Of a DNA stretch of 12,449 nucleotides, positions 1 through 5,766 are shown piece after piece. A program made the position numbers and the translations under genes. Every line of letters begins with the position of its first letter. Position 1 is the stretch's first letter. Source of the stretch: JBFWUM01 sp050247255 (GTDB lineage: Bacteria > Acidobacteriota > Vicinamibacteria > Vicinamibacterales > UBA2999). Location: NCBI GenBank assembly GCA_050247255.1, contig JBFWUM010000077.1, positions 1 to 12,449 on the forward strand, in the 5' to 3' direction. The notes below the pieces were generated by a model. The model searched no databases. It was not told where the DNA came from and saw only the letters and a list, made by a program, of their open reading frames with translations.

Positions 1-478
1 CGGCGCGCTCGAGCACCTGGTCGAACTGCGCGACCGCTTCCTCGTGGCGTCCCAGACCGGCGAGCGCCGCGGCGTAGTGATACCGCGCCTCGATGCCGGC
101 GGGGCTGTCGGGATAGGCATCCGCCGCCGCCTTCACCTTCGGCAGCGCCGCCTCGAGCTTGGCTTCCTGCGTGGCAAACGATCCGGTTGCGCCGAGGGTC
201 GCCGCTGCCGGCAGGCTCCCGTCGTCGCCGCCCGCCTGCACCGACAGCGGGACGACCGGCGCGTTCAGGGCCACCTTCGCCTCGGCAAGCAGATCCTCGC
301 CGCGCGTGTCGGTCCGGCCGCTGAGCACGACATACAGGCCGATGCCGGCTGCGACGACAACCGCGGCCACGACTCCGAGAACGACCTGCGACTTGTGCGT
401 CTCGAAGAAGTCGGTGGCCGCCGCCAGCGTGTGCGCCAGCTCGTTTTCCTTCAGGTGATGACGTTCAGTTCTCTTCAT
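1..478 (-). CDS. Membrane-anchored tetratricopeptide-repeat protein (YfgM-like), 3' end beyond window
   Basis: The reading frame opens with ATG at 478 (MKRTERHHLKENELAHTLAA) and runs off the left edge, so only the first 159 residues are seen. A charged N-terminus of about 30 residues is followed by one hydrophobic segment (about residues 31-52, rich in V, A, G), then a soluble region with a helical TPR-like motif near residues 125-155 (YHYAAALAGLGRHEEAVAQF). This single-pass layout, with the bulk of the protein presumably periplasmic, matches YfgM/AncA-like proteins, which in Proteobacteria associate with the SecYEG translocon and periplasmic chaperones. Specific function here is inference. 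There is no strong Shine-Dalgarno site; a GGGAAGAG lies about 20 nt upstream of the ATG. The gene follows tRNA-Arg on the same strand after a 63-nt AT-rich repeat region. It could equally be called a generic TPR protein. Confidence 0.8.
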   Translation of the reverse strand, partial: MKRTERHHLKENELAHTLAAATDFFETHKSQVVLGVVAAVVVAAGIGLYVVLSGRTDTRGEDLLAEAKVALNAPVVPLSVQAGGDDGSLPAAATLGATGSFATQEAKLEAALPKVKAAADAYPDSPAGIEARYHYAAALAGLGRHEEAVAQFDQVLERA

Positions 479-505
479 TGGCTATCGCGACTGTGCGCTC
501 TTCCC

Positions 506-542
506 ATTTTGAATTTTGCATTTTGAATTTTGAATTCAAAAT
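506..542. repeat. Tandem heptamer array (ATTTTGA)n ending in a 16-bp palindrome
   Basis: Four head-to-tail 7-bp units occupy 506-533: ATTTTGA, ATTTTGC, ATTTTGA, ATTTTGA. The last unit is also the left arm of a perfect 16-bp palindrome, ATTTTGAATTCAAAAT, at 527-542. The palindrome's last base coincides with the 3' terminal A of the tRNA CCA on the minus strand. The tract is strikingly AT-rich in an otherwise very GC-rich window and fills most of the gap between the tRNA and the TPR gene. It could provide promoter or termination function or be a dispersed short repeat; the sequence alone does not decide. Confidence 0.75.
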
Positions 543-618
543 GGCGTCCCCGGGCGGACTCGAACCGCCGGCCTGTCGCTTAGGAGGCGACCGCTCTATC
601 CAACTGAGCTACGGGAAC
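542..618 (-). tRNA. tRNA-Arg (anticodon CCU), CCA encoded
   Basis: The minus strand folds into a full cloverleaf of 77 nt. The acceptor stem GTTCCCG pairs with CGGGGAC, with one G-U pair. The D arm is GCTC-AGTTGGATA-GAGC. The anticodon stem GTCGC/GCGAC encloses the loop CTCCTAA, giving anticodon CCU, which reads the arginine codon AGG. The variable loop is AGGCC, and the T arm is GGCGG-TTCGAGT-CCGCC. The discriminator base is G and the 3' CCA is genomically encoded. The gene begins 11 nt downstream of the apt stop codon, so it is either co-transcribed with apt or uses a promoter inside apt. Confidence 0.97.
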
Positions 619-629
619 GTCACCTCATT

Positions 630-1151
630 TTAATACTGCAGGACCGAATAAACCTTTGTCCCGGCAAGCTTTGCCTTCCCCTCGAGGGCCAGCAGCTCGA
701 TCAGGAACGCCAGGCCGTGCAGGTCGCCGCCCAGCCGATTGACCAGCTGCACGGCAGCGGCCGCCGTCCCGCCGGTGGCCAGCACGTCGTCGACGATCAG
801 CACCCGCTGCCCCTTGGCCACGGCGTCCTCGTGTATCTCGAGGGCGTCGGTCCCGTATTCGAGGGCGTAGGTTTCCTTGACCGCCTTCGCCGGCAATTTG
901 CCTGGCTTCCGGATTGGAATGAAGCCGGCGCCAATCCGCTGCGCGACCGCGCCGCCGAGGATGAACCCGCGGCTCTCGATGCCGACGACGACGTCGATTC
1001 CCTGCCCCTGGAACGGCGTGGCGAGCAGGTCGATCGTCGTCTGGAAGCCCTGCGGATCGCGCAGCAGCGTGGTGATGTCGTAGAAGAGGATCCCGGCTTT
1101 CGGGAAGTCGGGCACGTGGCGAATACGCTGCTTCAGGTCCATGCGATCCAT
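630..1151 (-). CDS. apt: Adenine phosphoribosyltransferase
   Basis: The 173-residue product matches the usual Apt length. Apt converts adenine and phosphoribosyl pyrophosphate to AMP and pyrophosphate in the cytoplasm (purine salvage). Visible family features are the N-terminal DFPKAGILFYDITTLL (residues 15-30), ESRGF (59-63), RKPGKLP (81-87), YALEYGTD (95-102) and the PRPP-binding motif VLIVDDVLATGGT (117-129) with its paired aspartates. I chose ATG at 1151 because it overlaps the acyP stop as TGATG, suggesting translational coupling. A TTG at 1154 and an ATG at 1142 are in-frame alternatives, and none has a convincing Shine-Dalgarno site. tRNA-Arg follows 11 nt after the stop. The identification is secure; only the exact start is open. 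Confidence 0.96.
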   Translation of the reverse strand: MDRMDLKQRIRHVPDFPKAGILFYDITTLLRDPQGFQTTIDLLATPFQGQGIDVVVGIESRGFILGGAVAQRIGAGFIPIRKPGKLPAKAVKETYALEYGTDALEIHEDAVAKGQRVLIVDDVLATGGTAAAAVQLVNRLGGDLHGLAFLIELLALEGKAKLAGTKVYSVLQY

Positions 1152-1426
1152 CAATGGCGAATTGAAAACGTCTTGTAGGCGCCCGACGGTGGTTCGTCAG
1201 CGCACTCCACATCGGTGACGCGCGCCCCGGCAGGTCCGGTACGCAGCGCACGCTCGACACGCGTGACCGCGTCGATGTCCCCCTCGACAAACGCCTCGAC
1301 GGTGCCGTCGGGCCTGTTCATCACGTAGCCCGTGACCCCTTCGCGGGCGGCAGCCGACTGCGCGAACCAGCGGAAACCGACGCCCTGGACACTGCCGGCG
1401 ATCACGAAGCGCCGCGCCACTCGCAT
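1151..1426 (-). CDS. acyP: Acylphosphatase
   Basis: The product is 91 residues, the standard size for this small alpha/beta enzyme, which hydrolyses acyl phosphates such as 1,3-bisphosphoglycerate or acetyl phosphate in the cytosol. The signature GSVQGVGFRWF (residues 11-21) carries the phosphate-binding loop with catalytic Arg19. The second motif GYVMNRPDGTVEAFVEG (33-49) carries catalytic Asn38. The ATG at 1426 fits the family N-terminus; the frame stays open much further upstream, but only as a shadow of the opposite-strand gene. A TATAAT at 1444-1439 (minus strand) lies 12 nt before the ATG, implying a 5' leader of only a few bases and no Shine-Dalgarno site. The stop overlaps the apt start codon, so the two form an operon. 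Confidence 0.95.
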   Translation of the reverse strand: MRVARRFVIAGSVQGVGFRWFAQSAAAREGVTGYVMNRPDGTVEAFVEGDIDAVTRVERALRTGPAGARVTDVECADEPPSGAYKTFSIRH

Positions 1427-1438
1427 GGGGAACGCCCG

Positions 1439-1446
1439 ATTATACT
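1439..1446. promoter_or_regulatory. Overlapping divergent -10 elements (acyP / 187-residue secreted protein)
   Basis: The 8-bp core ATTATACT reads TATACT on the plus strand (1441-1446) and TATAAT on the minus strand (1444-1439). The first base of the plus-strand ATG (1454) lies 8 nt past its hexamer, so that transcript would be leaderless or nearly so. The minus-strand ATG (1426) is 12 nt past its hexamer, leaving a leader of roughly 4-6 nt. No good TTGACA-like -35 is seen on either side, and both presumed -35 regions lie inside the opposing genes. This is a prediction from motif and spacing only. Confidence 0.45.
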
Positions 1447-1453
1447 TGCCCGC

Positions 1454-2017
1454 ATGAAGACGATGGCGGCCTTGATGCTGTTGCTCGCGGCGGCGCCCGC
1501 CGCCGCGCAGGCGCCCGCGGCAGCGACGCCGCAGGTGCGGGCGCTGCGGTGCTTTGCCGCGGCCCACACCCTGAACGAGCTGATCGACGTCTCGGTCCGC
1601 AACCTGGCGCTCGTCGCCAACACCGCCACGCAAGGCGCCGGCGCCGAGCAGCAGCAGGTGATGATGGGCATGCTGGCGTCGGGCACGCTCGCCGATCAAC
1701 AGGCGGCGCTCGACCTGGCCGAGCAGCTCGAACTGTGCGTGGCGGCGGCGGTGGCGGCCGCCGCGCCGGATGCCGCGGCGCTCGAAGTGGCCCGGCTGCT
1801 CGCCGCGGAAACGCAGTACGGCATCGACTCGGCCAACGGCTTCAGCAGCGACTTCGAGCGCGTGGCGCCGGCCATCAACCGCGTGCTCGCCGCGGCCAAC
1901 GACCCGGGGCTGCAAGCGGCGGCCAACGGCACCTATTCGCAGTTCGGGCGCACGATCAGCGACACGCTGCACCGGGTGCGCCTCGCCGTCTCGGAATTAT
2001 TGGAGAAGAGTCGCTAG
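1454..2017 (+). CDS. Secreted alpha-helical protein of unknown function
   Basis: I do not recognise this 187-residue product. It begins with a clear Sec signal peptide (MKTMAALMLLLAAAPAAAQ, cleavage likely after AAAQ, residue 19) and no lipobox. The mature part is Ala-, Leu- and Gln-rich and appears wholly helical, with two cysteines (C33 and C95) that could form a disulfide in the periplasm. A motif NGFSSDFERVAPAINRVL lies at about 128-145. ATG at 1454 is favoured because it sits just downstream of a TATACT element; ATG at 1463 (residue 4) would also leave a usable signal peptide. There is no Shine-Dalgarno site. The stop codon overlaps that of the convergent DUF4390 gene. A real gene is supported by the signal peptide and low-shadow codon pattern; its function is open. 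Confidence 0.75.
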   Translation: MKTMAALMLLLAAAPAAAQAPAAATPQVRALRCFAAAHTLNELIDVSVRNLALVANTATQGAGAEQQQVMMGMLASGTLADQQAALDLAEQLELCVAAAVAAAAPDAAALEVARLLAAETQYGIDSANGFSSDFERVAPAINRVLAAANDPGLQAAANGTYSQFGRTISDTLHRVRLAVSELLEKSR

Positions 2018-2556
2018 CGGAGGAACGTGAACTTCGCCATGCCCGATGTGCCGCTGCCCCAGGGCCAGAGCAGCACGCCGTTGGTCGGGCGAGCGGTCGC
2101 AACGACGCGCACGTAGTACTCGCGATTCGGCTCGAGGATGTTCGTGTCGAACAGCGGCAGGCGCCGGAACGTCGTCATCCACTCGCGCACGAGCGCATCG
2201 TCACTGGTGACTTCCGACTTCTCGACGCGGCCGTCCAGCGTGCGCACGAGCGTGGCCTGACGGGTCAGGTTGTCGTACTCGACGCTGTTGGTGACCACCG
2301 CGGTGGCGATGGTCCGGTCAACCCAGGCCGGTACATCCAGCCGCAGCTCCACGTTGTAGGTAAAGGTGGTCTTGAGGCCCGACTGAATGGCGTCTTTCAC
2401 CTGCTCGGTGAAACCGTCGGTCAGCTCGAAGGTGACCAGCACGTTGTCGTCGCGAACCAGCGGGACAATGCGGAGCCCCTCGGCGGCCTGAACCGTGACG
2501 ACGGCCGCCAACACGAGGAGAATCCCCCACCGGACCTGTGCCAGAACGAGACGCAT
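2014..2556 (-). CDS. DUF4390 domain-containing exported protein
   Basis: The 180-residue product has an N-terminal signal sequence (hydrophobic core about residues 11-24, ending TVQAAEG) followed by a beta-rich domain. The run LTDGFTEQVKDAIQSGLKTT (45-64) and the C-terminal NREYYVRVVA and WPWG segments resemble DUF4390 proteins, whose role is not established. In several Proteobacteria this family is encoded beside the NtrYX two-component genes; no such neighbours are present here. I prefer ATG at 2556 because a GGAAA lies about 8 nt upstream on the coding strand. GTG at 2574 would add six residues and is a fair alternative. The TAG stop shares a CTAG with the convergent upstream gene. Family assignment is from memory of the pattern, not from a search. 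Confidence 0.8.
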   Translation of the reverse strand: MRLVLAQVRWGILLVLAAVVTVQAAEGLRIVPLVRDDNVLVTFELTDGFTEQVKDAIQSGLKTTFTYNVELRLDVPAWVDRTIATAVVTNSVEYDNLTRQATLVRTLDGRVEKSEVTSDDALVREWMTTFRRLPLFDTNILEPNREYYVRVVATARPTNGVLLWPWGSGTSGMAKFTFLR

Positions 2557-2620
2557 CAGTAGTTTCCGCGCCACTCTAGCACAAAGGCTGCCGCCGCCAC
2601 CACAACTATTCGCCCTCTAA

Positions 2621-2629
2621 TGCTATGAT
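2621..2629 (+). promoter_or_regulatory. Extended -10 promoter element upstream of the serine-hydrolase-like gene
   Basis: TGCTATGAT matches the extended -10 consensus TGnTATAAT with a single mismatch. It lies in the 87-bp gap between the divergent DUF4390 gene and the serine-hydrolase-like gene. It would start transcription near 2636, giving a leader of about 26 nt. No clear -35 hexamer lies 16-18 bp upstream, which is tolerable for an extended -10 promoter. The remainder of the gap shows no recognisable operator or hairpin. Confidence 0.45.
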
Positions 2630-2661
2630 TCTGCAGAGGTTTCGGGGTACACCTCATCATC

Positions 2662-3693
2662 ATGCGCGGTCCTGGGATCCGTGTCGCTGCGGCCTTGCTG
2701 GCGGCGTTGAGCGCCGTCGTGTTCGAGGTCCGTCCGCACGCCCAGGCGGCGCTGACGTCCGGACTCTTCGAGCGCTACGTCGAGGCGTTGCGGCAGGAGT
2801 ACGGCATCCCCGGCATGTCGGTCGTTGTCCTGCAAAACGGCGCGGCGGTCACCAGCAGCGGGTTCGGCTTTGCGAACGTGGCCGGTGCAGTGCGCGCGCG
2901 CGACGACACGCCCTACCCCATCGCCAACCTCACCGAAACCATTGGCGCGGCGGTCACCCTGCGGCAGTGCATGGACTATCGCCGTATCGAGCTCGACGAT
3001 CGCGTCATCCGGTGGTCGCCGTTTCCCGACGGGTCGGCCACCTTCGCCAACGTCCTCGGGCACATGGACGCGGCCGGCCGCTACGACTACAACCCGTCGC
3101 GGTTCGCGCTGCTCGGCGAGGCGGCCTCGGAATGCGCGATCGAAGAGTACCCTGTGCTGGTGGCACGGCTGCTCGAGGAAGCGGCGATGACGCGCTCGGT
3201 GCCCGGCCGCGAGGTGGTCGACGCCCCGCTCTCATCGCTGTTCGTCGACGCGGAACTGGCGCGCTACCGCGCCGTGCTCGCAGATGTCGCCACGCCCTAC
3301 CGTGTCACCGGCACGACGGCGACGCGCAGCGACTACTCCCCGGGCGCCATGAGCGCCGCTGACGGCGTGATCACGACGGCGGTTGACCTGGCACGCTTCC
3401 ACAGCCGGCTCGACGAGGGGCTGATCGTCTCGCGGGAGCTGCTGCAGGAGAACCTCGTGCCGCCCGCGGCGCTCGGCTGGTTCGTTTACAACTACAACGG
3501 CGCGCCGCTGCTCTGGCACTACGGCGTCGTGCGCGACGCCTACTCGTCTCTGGTCGTGAAGGTGCCGAGCCGGCGGCTGACGCTGATCATGCTGGCCAAC
3601 AGCGATCGCCTGGCCACGTCCCTGAGCCGATCGCAACCCGACCCAACCGTCTCGGTCTTCGTCAAGACCTTCCTCCGCATCTTCGTCGGTTGA
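2662..3693 (+). CDS. Serine hydrolase (class C beta-lactamase fold) lacking the catalytic SxxK; probable pseudoenzyme
   Basis: The 343-residue product has a signal peptide (to about residue 29, RPHAQA) and the layout of beta-lactamase/transpeptidase-like proteins. An N-terminal EALRQEYGIPGMSVVVLQNG (41-60) is followed by IELDDRV (109-115), ADGVITTAVDLARF (233-246) and a C-terminal HYG (286-288) before LTLIMLANS (306-314). At the nucleophile position, where active members read S-x-x-K, this protein has N89-L-T-E92, and no SxxK exists anywhere in the sequence. The region between the usual HTSG (here GHMDAAG, 133-139) and the tyrosine motif is short, and that motif reads YDYNP (141-145) instead of YxN. 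Enzymatic activity of the usual kind is therefore unlikely; a binding or scaffold role is inference. The reading frame is intact, so it is not a decayed gene. It overlaps the downstream barrel gene by one base (TGATG). Confidence 0.85.
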   Translation: MRGPGIRVAAALLAALSAVVFEVRPHAQAALTSGLFERYVEALRQEYGIPGMSVVVLQNGAAVTSSGFGFANVAGAVRARDDTPYPIANLTETIGAAVTLRQCMDYRRIELDDRVIRWSPFPDGSATFANVLGHMDAAGRYDYNPSRFALLGEAASECAIEEYPVLVARLLEEAAMTRSVPGREVVDAPLSSLFVDAELARYRAVLADVATPYRVTGTTATRSDYSPGAMSAADGVITTAVDLARFHSRLDEGLIVSRELLQENLVPPAALGWFVYNYNGAPLLWHYGVVRDAYSSLVVKVPSRRLTLIMLANSDRLATSLSRSQPDPTVSVFVKTFLRIFVG

Positions 3694-4283
3694 TGCAATT
3701 CGCGCTGGCCCTGGTCGTGCTGCTGCTGGCCCCGGCCGCGGCGGCCGCCGACTGGCTCATCACCCCGTTCGTCGGCACGACGTTCAGCGGCTCGCGCACC
3801 ATCGTGCTCGCGTCGCCGGACGCCGGAAGCCGGAAGTTCACGTTTGGCGGCGCCTTCGGCGTCCTCAGCGACGACGTCTTTGGCCTCGAGGTGTCAGCCA
3901 CGCGGACGCCGCGCTTCTTCGAGAGCGACACGGCGTTGAACCTGGCGCGGTCGAGCAGCATCTCCACGCTCACCGGTCGTGTACTTGCCGCCGTGCCGCA
4001 GGCGATCACCGGCTACTCGCTCAGGCCGTACCTGGCTGGCGGCCTCGGGCTGATGCACGCCGCCAGCACCGATCCGCTCGACATCGTCTCGCTCGACAGC
4101 AACGTCCTGGCGCTCGACCTCGGTGGCGGGGCCATCGGCATGTTGTCGGACCGTTCGGGCCTGCGGTTCGACCTGCGCCACTACCGCAGTCTCGAGCCGG
4201 ATCCGCAGGCCGAGGCGCTGCCGGACACCTCTCCCCGCCTCAGCTTCTGGCTGGCCAGCCTTGGGGTCGTTTTCCGGTTCTAG
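3693..4283 (+). CDS. Small outer-membrane beta-barrel protein
   Basis: The product is 196 residues with a signal peptide (MQFALALVVLLLAPAAAAA, cleaved just before D20). The mature part is made of alternating, Gly- and aromatic-punctuated strands such as WLITPFVGTTF, KFTFGGAFGVL, LRPYLAGGLGLMHA and LSFWLASLGVVFRF. It ends in phenylalanine, the usual beta-barrel assembly signal. Size and pattern suggest an eight-stranded OmpA/OmpX-type barrel without a periplasmic peptidoglycan-binding domain. Ligand and role are unknown. ATG at 3693 overlaps the stop of the upstream serine-hydrolase-like gene, so translation is probably coupled; the TTG one codon earlier is less likely. It could alternatively be an outer-membrane lipid-associated barrel such as a PagL-like protein, but I see no motif supporting that. 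Confidence 0.8.
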   Translation: MQFALALVVLLLAPAAAAADWLITPFVGTTFSGSRTIVLASPDAGSRKFTFGGAFGVLSDDVFGLEVSATRTPRFFESDTALNLARSSSISTLTGRVLAAVPQAITGYSLRPYLAGGLGLMHAASTDPLDIVSLDSNVLALDLGGGAIGMLSDRSGLRFDLRHYRSLEPDPQAEALPDTSPRLSFWLASLGVVFRF

Positions 4284-4307
4284 CCGCCTTCGCCAAGGCT
4301 ACGGCGG
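4284..4307. repeat. Short imperfect palindrome between the barrel and M48 genes
   Basis: Directly after the barrel gene stop, CCGCC (4284-4288) pairs with GGCGG (4303-4307). The interior CTTCGCCAAGGCTAC can extend the structure, for example CCTT/AAGG around CGCC. No T-run follows, so it does not look like a classical intrinsic terminator. It may be a copy of a dispersed palindromic element, or an RNA hairpin that moderates read-through into the protease gene 61 nt downstream of the stop. Confidence 0.45.
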
Positions 4308-4344
4308 GCCGGGGGCTGGTCGCATCCTTGCACTGGGTAACGGC

Positions 4345-5766
4345 ATGACAGCACGAATGTCCACCTGGCACTTCAAATCCGTCATCGCGTCGGCCGCGGT
4401 CGTGGCGATGCTGGCTTCGGGCTCCGCCCAGACCCGGGTGGTGCCGCCCGACAACCAGTACTCGCCGCAGGAAGACGTCCAGCTCGGGCAGGAAGCCGCC
4501 GCCCAGGCGCGGAAGGAGCTGCCACTGCTCGACGATGCGCTGGTTGACGAGTGGGTCGAGGACATCGGCGAGCGGCTCATCGCCGCCATGCCGGCGGAGC
4601 TGCGTCACCCCGAGTTCCGCTACTCCTTCGACCAGGTCAACCAGAAGGAGATCAACGCCTTTGCACTCCCCGGCGGCCCGATGTTCCTGAACCGCGGGAT
4701 GATCGAGGCGGCCAAGACCGAAGGCGAGGTGGCCGGCGTGATGGCGCACGAGTTGAGCCACGTCGCGCTCCGGCACGGGACGGCGCAGGCCACCAAGGGC
4801 GAGAAGTTCCAGATTGGGGCCGTGGCCGGGCAGATCCTCGGCGCCATCGTCGGCGGCACCGCCGGCAGCATCATCGCCCAGGGGTCGCAGTTCGGGCTCG
4901 GCGCCTATTTCCTGAAATACGGGCGCGAATACGAGACCCAGGCCGACATCCTCGGCGCGCAGATCATGGCGCGCGCCGGCTACGACCCGCGCGAGATGGC
5001 CAACATGTTCCGCACCATCGAGGCGGAAGGAGGCGGCGGCGGGCCGGAGTGGCTGAGCAGCCACCCGAACCCGGGCAACCGCTACAACGCGATTAACCGG
5101 GAGGCGCAGAGCCTGCGCGTGGTGAACCCGCGGACGACCGGCGAGTTCGACGACGTGCAGGCGCGGCTCGACCGGCTGTCGCCCGCCTACACTGCCGAGC
5201 AGATCGCGCAGATGCAGGAGACCGGGCGCGTCGACAACGGTTCAGTGGGGACCTCCGGACGTCGCACGGTGCAGGTCGCGTCGCCGTCCACGCGGTACCA
5301 GACCTACCAGGCCGGCAACGCGCTCCGGATCAGCGTCCCCGGTAACTGGGCGCAGTTCGGCGGCGGGAACAACACCGTGACCTATGCGCCGGAGGGAGCG
5401 TTCTTCCAGGGCCAGGGGGGCGGCACCGCGTTCACCCACGGGGTGCAGCTCGGCGTCACCCAGGGAACGGGCAACCTGCAGCGCGACACGCAGGCGCTGC
5501 TGCGGGCGTTCGCGCAGTCGAATCCGCAGCTCCAGCAGTCGGGCGGCGCGCGTCGCGACAACGTCGGCGGCCGCACCGGGTTGACCGTCACGCTGGCCAA
5601 CGTCTCGGACGTCACCGGGCAGCGCGAGGTCATCCAGCTGTCGACGACCCAGCTGCGCGACAACTCGCTGCTCTACGTCATCGGCGTGGCGCCGCAGGCC
5701 GAGGCGAACGCCTACGTCGACGCGTTCGCCCGGGTCCGCCAGAACCTCCGCATCAACGACCGCTAG
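4345..5766 (+). CDS. M48-family zinc metalloprotease with C-terminal accessory domain, exported
   Basis: The 473-residue product carries a signal peptide (to about residue 29, LASGSAQ). Its peptidase core resembles the periplasmic M48C proteases (BepA/LoiP group) that degrade misassembled outer-membrane proteins. The zinc motif is HELSH (135-139; His135, Glu136, His139), and the third ligand is Glu197 in EYETQAD. Upstream is the family's NAFALPGGPMFLNRGMI (104-120), and downstream are a Gly/Ala-rich loop (157-186) and the conserved SSHPNPGNR (238-246). Instead of BepA's TPR domain, residues about 315-470 form a Gly/Gln-rich beta domain that vaguely recalls PsbP/DcrB-like folds (low certainty). 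ATG at 4345 is chosen to fit the signal peptide; ATG at 4357 also works. The frame is open further upstream, but that stretch lies inside the barrel gene. It is probably in an operon with the two preceding envelope genes. Confidence 0.92.
   Translation: MTARMSTWHFKSVIASAAVVAMLASGSAQTRVVPPDNQYSPQEDVQLGQEAAAQARKELPLLDDALVDEWVEDIGERLIAAMPAELRHPEFRYSFDQVNQKEINAFALPGGPMFLNRGMIEAAKTEGEVAGVMAHELSHVALRHGTAQATKGEKFQIGAVAGQILGAIVGGTAGSIIAQGSQFGLGAYFLKYGREYETQADILGAQIMARAGYDPREMANMFRTIEAEGGGGGPEWLSSHPNPGNRYNAINREAQSLRVVNPRTTGEFDDVQARLDRLSPAYTAEQIAQMQETGRVDNGSVGTSGRRTVQVASPSTRYQTYQAGNALRISVPGNWAQFGGGNNTVTYAPEGAFFQGQGGGTAFTHGVQLGVTQGTGNLQRDTQALLRAFAQSNPQLQQSGGARRDNVGGRTGLTVTLANVSDVTGQREVIQLSTTQLRDNSLLYVIGVAPQAEANAYVDAFARVRQNLRINDR

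Noticed and set aside
44..526. A 160-codon plus-strand frame at the left edge
   Set aside because: It is antisense to the TPR protein, whose membrane segment and TPR motif are clearly coded on the minus strand.
506..542. CRISPR array or classical intrinsic terminator reading of the heptamer tract
   Set aside because: The units are 7 bp with no spacers, so it is not CRISPR. The palindrome is AT-only apart from one G and one C, too weak for a standard terminator stem, although a role in ending the tRNA transcript is not excluded.
1151..1972. A longer acylphosphatase with an extra 182-residue N-terminus
   Set aside because: The extension is the antisense shadow of the 187-residue secreted protein. 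The acylphosphatase family starts where the ATG at 1426 lies, with a -10 element just upstream.
1549..2562. A 337-codon plus-strand frame spanning the secreted protein and DUF4390 genes
   Set aside because: It overlaps two better-supported genes, is Arg/His-rich low complexity, and lacks a signal peptide or motif.
2662..3693. Calling the serine-hydrolase-like gene a functional beta-lactamase or resistance gene
   Set aside because: The SxxK nucleophile motif is absent, so neither catalysis nor resistance can be claimed.
4123..4344. A 74-residue upstream extension of the M48 protease
   Set aside because: It lies inside the barrel gene in another frame and would bury the signal peptide; ATG at 4345 or 4357 places the signal peptide at the N-terminus.
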